A DNA stretch of 64,000 nt, taken from positions 5,587,470-5,651,469 of the forward strand of contig OY759269.1 of assembly GCA_963662155.1 (NCBI GenBank). Direction: 5' to 3'. The notes beneath the pieces are model-generated. The model made no database searches, was not told the origin of the DNA, and saw only the letters and a list, made by a program, of their open reading frames with translations. Below, piece by piece: positions 36,801 through 45,181 of this stretch. This stretch comes from Lamellibrachia columna. Taxonomy: Eukaryota; Annelida; Polychaeta; Sabellida; Siboglinidae. The stretch's first letter is position 1, and each line of letters starts with the position of its first letter. The translations under genes were made by a program, and so were the position numbers.

Positions 36801-39800
36801 AATGTGGTTTAACAACTCTAGAGACAAGGAGGTTAAGAGGAGATCAGATTGAAGTTTTTAAGATATTGAATGGGTATGAAAATATTGATAGAAATATGTT
36901 TTTCTCACTCAAGAAGGATAGCAGAACTAGAGGACATGAGGTAAAATTAGTAAAGGATCAATGTAGATTGGACATCAGGAAGCACTCGTTCTCACAGAGG
37001 ACAATAAATGAATGGAACAAATTGTCTACAGATTGTGTAACTGCTAGCAGCGTGAATATGTTTAAAAACAAGGTTGACACATATCTCAGGAGGGCGGGTT
37101 ATAAGTAGATGAACATTGTTGGACTCTCGATAAGCCAATGGCTTCCTTGTCCACTTGCCATCTGGGCTTTTGGCTTGGATGGCAAATCTTGTTAAATCTG
37201 GTTACTGTGATTCCAGTACACATCAGTATTATATCTACCTAACTAAATCATGTTCTTAAACCAGTAAATATCAGCCGTAACGTAGTTTATTGTGCCTTTG
37301 AAGCAATAGTGGAAACAGCGGGTAGGTGTGACCTGGTGACCCCGGCAGATAAAGGGCCAATCAAAATGACCATAAACACGCCCTGCCGCGTGTTTGTCAG
37401 ATGGTTGATGTAACCTGATATTGTAAATGACAACACGTCACAAATACAGATTCAAGGGCCATTGTGGCGGCAAATTAAGGGGACATGTCAATATTAGAAA
37501 TCACTGTTATGTTGTGTCAACAATAAGTAAAAAGCCAGTGAAAAAACGTCACATTTTAAGCATGATACACATGATATTGAATTTCTGTTATCACTAACAA
37601 ACAGGAAACGTTACCTAGTTAATTTTTTATAAAAACTACAACACTTATGATGCTGAAATGCGGCATGAACGTGTCCGTGAGCAAAATCACATGGTATCAT
37701 GGAACAAATGGTAGAGGGTTGTCTAAATTTTTTTTTACTTTTGGCTGTCATTAAAAATTCTGCTAAAACCTGGGTCCTGTAGCTGCTGTAATTCTTTCAT
37801 GTTAACCAAAATAGTTTGTGGGATCATCAGTGACACAGTCAAACTTATATATATATTACTAAAAATTAAATAAAACGGCATTTGTGGGTGTTTTTTCATA
37901 TTAAAAAAAATTTTTTTTTAATCATGAAACGTCACCAAATAAATGAAAAACTCCAAATTTTATTAATCTGGAGTATTACCTAATATTTCAACTACAACTT
38001 GTAAAAAAATGGTTTGTATATTGTAAAAAACTTCTACTGGAACTATTCAAAACAAGCATAGAACAGCCGCCACAGCCACCTTAACAGAAATAACATCCGC
38101 AAGATTTACGTAACAAAATTTCATCCATTTAAGAAAATTTGTAGCTTGAGAAAACCAATTTACAAAATTTAATAGCTACTATGAAGTAACCCAAAACTCA
38201 ATTGGTTGATGTTCGATGACATCCATATTATTCTGAGTCACTTTGTTTTGGAAATTTGCTTAAATGAATCAGCCGTGTAATAGAATCATCAATTGCTCTG
38301 GCTGAAGTGGCTCTGTTAAGTGGAGTCCGCTGTATCTTTATTATGTGTCTGAAGGCTGGATGTCCGGGAAATCCATTTCATCAAGTCAACCCAATATATT
38401 TCTGTCCACATGTCAATTTATATATATAAACCATATATTCTATGCATCATTTATAACGCTACATTTATTGGTCTGATATCACCACTTGACAGACCTGTTT
38501 ATTCCAACACCAACTCCTCTGGGAAGCATTCAGCCATGCAATGAATATTCTTTCAAATATATCCACCACTGTCAATGGCCAAGTACTCATTTATGCAGCT
38601 GGATGAACTGAAGCAACGTGGGGTGAATGACTTGAACCCTGTCCCGATTGTAAGTCCGATGTTCTAACATATCCTGTTCACCACACGTAAGTATTTGTAT
38701 AAACTAAACCATTATCATTGACTTGCAGATACACAAATGATTATTCCAGCCAAGTGAGAGAACATACCTTTTTCCTGACATCGTCAAAGAGGGACATGAG
38801 ACTCTCGCGGGCTGTGATGAACGGGTTGCTTGCCGCCAGACTCCGCATGTAATAGTACACAGCATCCAACTTACGTCTCTGTTGAACATATCAAACAACA
38901 CACATCAAACAAACCACAAGTGAAGACGAAGAAAAGTATCTGGACAAAATTGTGTGTGAAAAAAATACCCCATGTTTTGTCAAAGGGGAAGGCGGAAAAG
39001 TGTTTGGATTCTGGTTTGGAAAACACTGCACTAATACTAATGCAATGTACGTCTTCCATCAAAACATCATATATCTTCCTATCACAGTTGATAACGGTGC
39101 TGACTTTAATCACAGTTGATAAGGGTGCTGATTTCAAGTGCTTCCAGGCAGTTTTGATGATGAATAAAGTCCCTGCCGAATACGAAGTTGCACAAGTTAT
39201 AATTAAAAGTTTCCCAATAGTTCATGTCTGTGCTAAATGACATAGGTTCCCATAGATACACACATCAATATTTTGGTGCCTAACTGAAAATTGTCTTCAA
39301 TACGTGTTGGTTGGAAAGATAAAGAGACAAGACCCACCGTGTAGAGGGCTAGAATGGCCAGTTGGTTGTACGGACGACCATTTTTTGGTGCAATCTGCTG
39401 GGCTTTCATGTACCAGCTGCAAAAAGGTGAAGGTAAGTATATATATAAATATATATATATATATATTGCAATGCAATCCTTAGGACCACTCAGATTTAGG
39501 ACCACTCAATTTACACTTCACTCCCCGACAGACCTGTTCATTCCAACACCAACTCAACTTCTCTGGGAAGCATTCAGCCATGCTGTAATTACTGCATTAA
39601 AACTATTAGTTAATTGTGTTCACATATATCCACCAGTGTCTACAGCCAGGTTCTCATTTCTACAGCTGAGTGAACAGAACCTAAGGCCAGGCAGGTTATG
39701 AAACAAGAAGAAGGGCATTTGAATCCCAGCCCTCTTAATTAAAAGCCCAAAGTCCTAATATTTACATCTGTAACATCTAACTAAGCTATACTATGGAGTA

Positions 39801-42800
39801 AGCAAAGTTACAGACAGGACATGGGAAAGGAGACTTGCTGGCCACTGCTACAGATGCAATGATGAAATGGCATTGAGGACCACCCAGTGGCAGCCAGCGC
39901 ATGGAAGGACAAACCAAGTCAGATTATCGACTGTCTAAGGGAAGATGTTGGACTGGAACCTGGACAGAGATGTCAGGAGACAGATGGTTCGAGCCAGCAG
40001 AGTTCGACCCCAGTGACCAACGTGAATGGGTGATAAGGATTGCACATACGACACCTCCAGCAGACAAGTGAAGGTTTTGAGAGACTTGACCCACCTACGA
40101 GCCCTGCCGTAGTTTGAGGTTGACATGGCAAGTTCACGGTAGCGGGCGATGTCTCCGAGACAGATCATCGTGCGCTGTGAACTGAGCAGTGCGAGCTTGA
40201 CGACATGGCCAATGTTCTCCGGCGGTGCACGGTGTGCATGGAGGAAGTCGTCCAACTTGAACTTGTACGTAGTCTGTAGTCGCTGCAGAAGATCCTCATA
40301 GAACTCGGTGCCCTGTGAGTTACACAAGTAGGCAGGGGATCAGAAATAAATTACTTGTGCAAAAAATCGTGAAAAAACGACCCCCTCCTCCATCCCAGTA
40401 CACCTTGCATTATTCACATGTAATCATTCACTTGAAATTATTTTATTTATTTCTTGCCCCCCTAGTTGCCCGCAACTAGGGGGGCAACTAGGGGGGGCAA
40501 CTAGGCGGGCAACTAGGGGGACAACTAGGGGGACCCACCCACAGTTACCCCCTACCCTTTCTTGCATATGTAATTTGTAGATGGCCCCCCTCCCTCCAAC
40601 ATTCGTTGCTCAGGGCACATTACACTTTTGCCCCCACAGAAATTTAAAAAGAAACGCTGACCTCATCCAGTAGACTGAGTAGATGCTCCCTGATGGTTGT
40701 CATTGGCAATGTGGCATCATCAGCGCCATCTGCCAGTTGGTGACGGAACATTTCGATGAAGTGGTAGAAGGCAGACTTCCACAGGAGTTGTTCAGCACCA
40801 TGTTTATTCGACAAGTCTGGGTCGTGCAGAATCACGTCCGCATACTTCTGTTGGAGGTCACGCCTGCAACAGTGACATAAATATTGAACATTTTACAATA
40901 AGAAATAATTGGTCCATTTTTCATGTCTTGGACATGTTTGTGTTTTGGTCAGTTCTATCCAATAAGACTCTAAATCAGTTAATGTTACTTAAAGGTGCTT
41001 AATCAATTCGATTTTTTGCTAGTCTCATTTCAAATAAAGTTTGGGAAAAACCAAACCTACCTAGTATCCACTGCAACATGCTACCTCGTTTGTGCAACTT
41101 TTGTATGTCGTTTTTGTGAAACCATCAGACAGACTATTAAATTAGTTAATGCTTGTTCAAGCATTTACTGAAGTGAAAATCGAAATGCTGAAAAATCATG
41201 ATTTTGTTGCTTGGTGAAATTTTGTAGCTTTGTCATGTGATCTGCGAGAGGAAGGTCACGCCCATGATCAGCATTGACCCACACAGTGTTTACCATTTTG
41301 GATATCCACTATTTTGATCATTACCAGATCTAACGACTAAAGTCTTTCGATGATTTGAAAAAAAATTGGCATTTTAAAAATTAAATCGACTGCAGATGTT
41401 ACATAACCTATTCACACACAACATATTTGGACATCAATGAAATGGATTTGCGATAGGCTAAATCAGCTGAGGAAGCAGTTTTAAACCAAAGAACATTTCA
41501 AAGATTGTTTCTTGCTCTAGTACGTATTTTACCAAATGTTATTTGCACCAAAAAGTGTCACAGAATGGCACTTTCTCTAGTTATTATTTCATTAAATAGG
41601 ACTTGCACCAAATGGCACTTGCTCTAGTTATTATTTCATTAAATAGGACTTGCACCAAATGGCACTTGCTCTAGTTATTATTTCATTAAATAGTACTTGC
41701 ACCAAATGGCACTTGCTCTAGTTATTATTTCATTAAATAGTACTTGCACCAAATGGCATGTCACAAAATGGTAATTGTTTCGTAGTCAGCACTATGCCAT
41801 ATGTTACTTATTGTTACATAAAAGAGCTTTCCACTGGGCACCAAATATTCTTCTGACAATAGGAGCACCAACTCTTTGCAATTCACTGCCCACTGGCATT
41901 AGGTCAGCAGGAAACACAATAACACTTCGCTTCCCTTATTATTATCATCATCTTTATTCGGACTCCAGATCCACAAACATGTACATAATTATTCATGTTG
42001 ACAACTGTAACATTGTATACCAGTTTCACGATTGTTTAACCCTTTTGTTTTATATGTGCCAATCAGTGTGGGTTTCTGAGGATTAGGTACAATGGAAATT
42101 TTCTAATTATTATTAGTCTCACCTGATCTTGAGAGCCCCTTGTAGGCCGTCCTCTCCATGTAGACGGCGTGCCAACATGCTGGACAGCTGGCGGTCAAGT
42201 CCCACTGCATCACGCAGGATTACGTCTGCCTTGGCCGAGCCAGTCCATGTTTGACTAACGACCATGTCTGGTTCGTAACTGTGGCAGTCAGAACAAATTA
42301 TTGAAACTACAGTAGGCAGGCAATAAGAGAGTGCATAATTATTAGTAATATATGTTTATATTAGACTTTTAAACGGGAGATTTATTTACAAATGGTTTGT
42401 TTACACATTCATATAACTAGATAAATTTCACATTGGCACATGGCCAAATTGAGAATGCTTACTTTAATAAATAACAGTAATTATGACAACTGATTAAGCT
42501 AATGCCATGATGTATTAATGTTTATCAAGAAATGCAACATATTATTATTGTAAATTCCAACATATCGATATTAATATCTGCCCTCTGTTGCTTGTACAAA
42601 CCTGTGAGTAAAATGCTCATTGTTATACGAGTCGTCCACGTAAGTTTGTGGGGGATAAGTGTGAGCTCCTCCGTCACTGCCTGGAAGGGAACCCGTACTG
42701 CTGTATTGCACTGGATAGGTGGTGCTGTATGGCCCCTGCTGTGGTCCGCCCGTTGGCGTGTATCCATCGTAGAAACAGCTCGAATCTGGCGAATACTGCG

Positions 42801-45095
42801 ATTCAAATGGATCCTGAAATTGTAACTTTGGACTTGAAACCTGGATAGGTGTCGTGGGGTTGTTTGGGTCAAACAAGGTGCGGTGACCTCCGCCCCGGGT
42901 GGACGGTGCAGTGCCACGCCCACGTGGTGCCATACGGTGGGAAGAATGCTGGGGTGACGCAGCAAGGTGTTCTGCAATGTGTGGGGCGGGGAGAACCCCG
43001 CGTACGTTTACCACGCCCCTGTCACCTAGCACCGGGTTCATTTCCACCGGCTTTGCGTCCGTTTGCCTCTGTTTTGTGGGCAAACTCATGGGACCAACCT
43101 GAACCTGCCTGCCTGCCTCCTTGCTCGAACACACCACCTTCAGAGGAGCATTGTGGGCATCCCTGCTCTTTCCCGGATTCCTCTCATGTATTGCATTTGC
43201 CTCCATGGACCGTGATATGTTTTCACTGTTTCTCCGTTGTCGGACTACTGCTGTTGTATCGTATTTGTTCTTATTTACATGACCACCCATCCTGTCAGAT
43301 TCCCCTTCCCTCGTCTGTGGAGGAGGTACATCTTTCCTCTCCACACTCCTCTTTCGTTCCGTCTCCTGTCCTCGTCGTCTCATTCTCCCAGACTCCGTCG
43401 TTGCCACGGTTTCACTCACACTATTTCTGTTTCTCCGCCGGTTATTATTACCCTGACTTCTACTCCTCCTCCGTTCACCCCGCTGCTTCCCTCCACCCTG
43501 TCTTCCCTTCTCCCCACCATCCCCAATAGCCCCACTTCCCTGTACATAATCTCTGCTGCAGTTCTTCACCCGTTCCTTTCCCGAGTTCTTAATAATGAGC
43601 CCTTCAAATATCGCATCTGCAATTGCCGATTCGATCGATGCGCTGACTTTCCCGGATGTCTTATTAGATGACTGGTTCTGATTGAGTTCTGACCCACCCA
43701 ACCTATTCACCGGGACAACGTTGTTTCTCTCTTCCATCTCCATAATATCAGCCCAACTCTGTGAAGTCGTTGCCGCAACTTCCCCATCTTCCTGTACAAC
43801 TGGTTTCCGTCTTCGTCGTCGCCGTCTCTTGCCTGGTTTTGTAACATCAGACTCCATTTCATCTTCATCGAATTCAAGGTCTTTCAGGGGAACACCACTT
43901 GCCTCCAATTCATCATCGCGATATTTAAGCTTGGCGAGGTGGATGTCGGTTTCATAGTCCCACTCAAGGGAACTGTCCGTGTTATTATCGCTAACGTTCT
44001 CCAATCGGTGCACATGCAGTTTGTCGCCCCCTCTATGGGTCAACACACATTCGGGCATGTCTTTCCGTCGACGACGCTGACTATATCGCTTTGATTCTGC
44101 ACTAGCATTCACAGATGCATCTTGGTGCCTACTAGAGGCATCTGAAGGCATTCGTACAGCCGAGTTTTCATCCTTCCTTAGGTCTGCTGTGCGAACACTG
44201 TCCGTTCTCTCTGGAGACACAACCTCCGGTGTTTGCAATCTATCTTCGTCACCAACAAGCGCCACCTGGTGCTTTCGTGGTACATACACCTGAAGGTCAG
44301 GCCTCTTTTGTCGCATACGAGCTGACAATTTTTCTGTTGCTGGCATGTTGGACTTTGCATTGTTATCTTGGAAGCTTTTCTCGACACTGCTGCTTCGGCA
44401 GGACATGGGATCTGGCGGGTCATTCCCTGTTTTCGGGTTCTGTTCAACAACAGAATTCTTTCTTGATTGAATCCTTGGACCAGCCTGGTACAGTTCCCGG
44501 TCAGGGCGTTTACTTCTCCTTGAATTTCCATCCTGTTTCCTCCCTGTAACAATTAGGAATAACTGTCAGTTCTATTGTGCTAAGAACACAGTGACTGACT
44601 CCGCTTAACAGAATCAATTCGGGTCAGAGAAATTTGATACTATTAACCTGATGCACCATGAACACCGAAATTTCGGTGTTGGGATGTAGTGTTCATATTG
44701 ATCGCCATGTGGCGCCACGTTCATTGGCTTTGGTTATGCTGTTGGTGCCCGGATGAAAACAACACATGTGCGGACGTTTTGAGCCATTTCTCGAATCGAT
44801 CCGTCAATTATTAGTATTTTTGCGAATTTTTTAAAAGTGACTGATATCTCGTCAAAGTTTTACGATTCATGGTTATGATGACTATGAGCGGGCATTGCAT
44901 CTGTTGTGTTTTACATCCGATATTTCGGATGTAAATGACATTAGTAGTGGACAAGACAGCGACATCGATGTGTCAATGATGTGTTGTTACTGTATTCATT
45001 GTCTTTTGACGTAACATTTGCAGAATTACTGCATTTATATTCCTTGAATTTTTCTTTTCTTTTCCATAAGTTATTATACTACAATACATGGTGTG

Positions 45096-45181
<86 letters not shown>
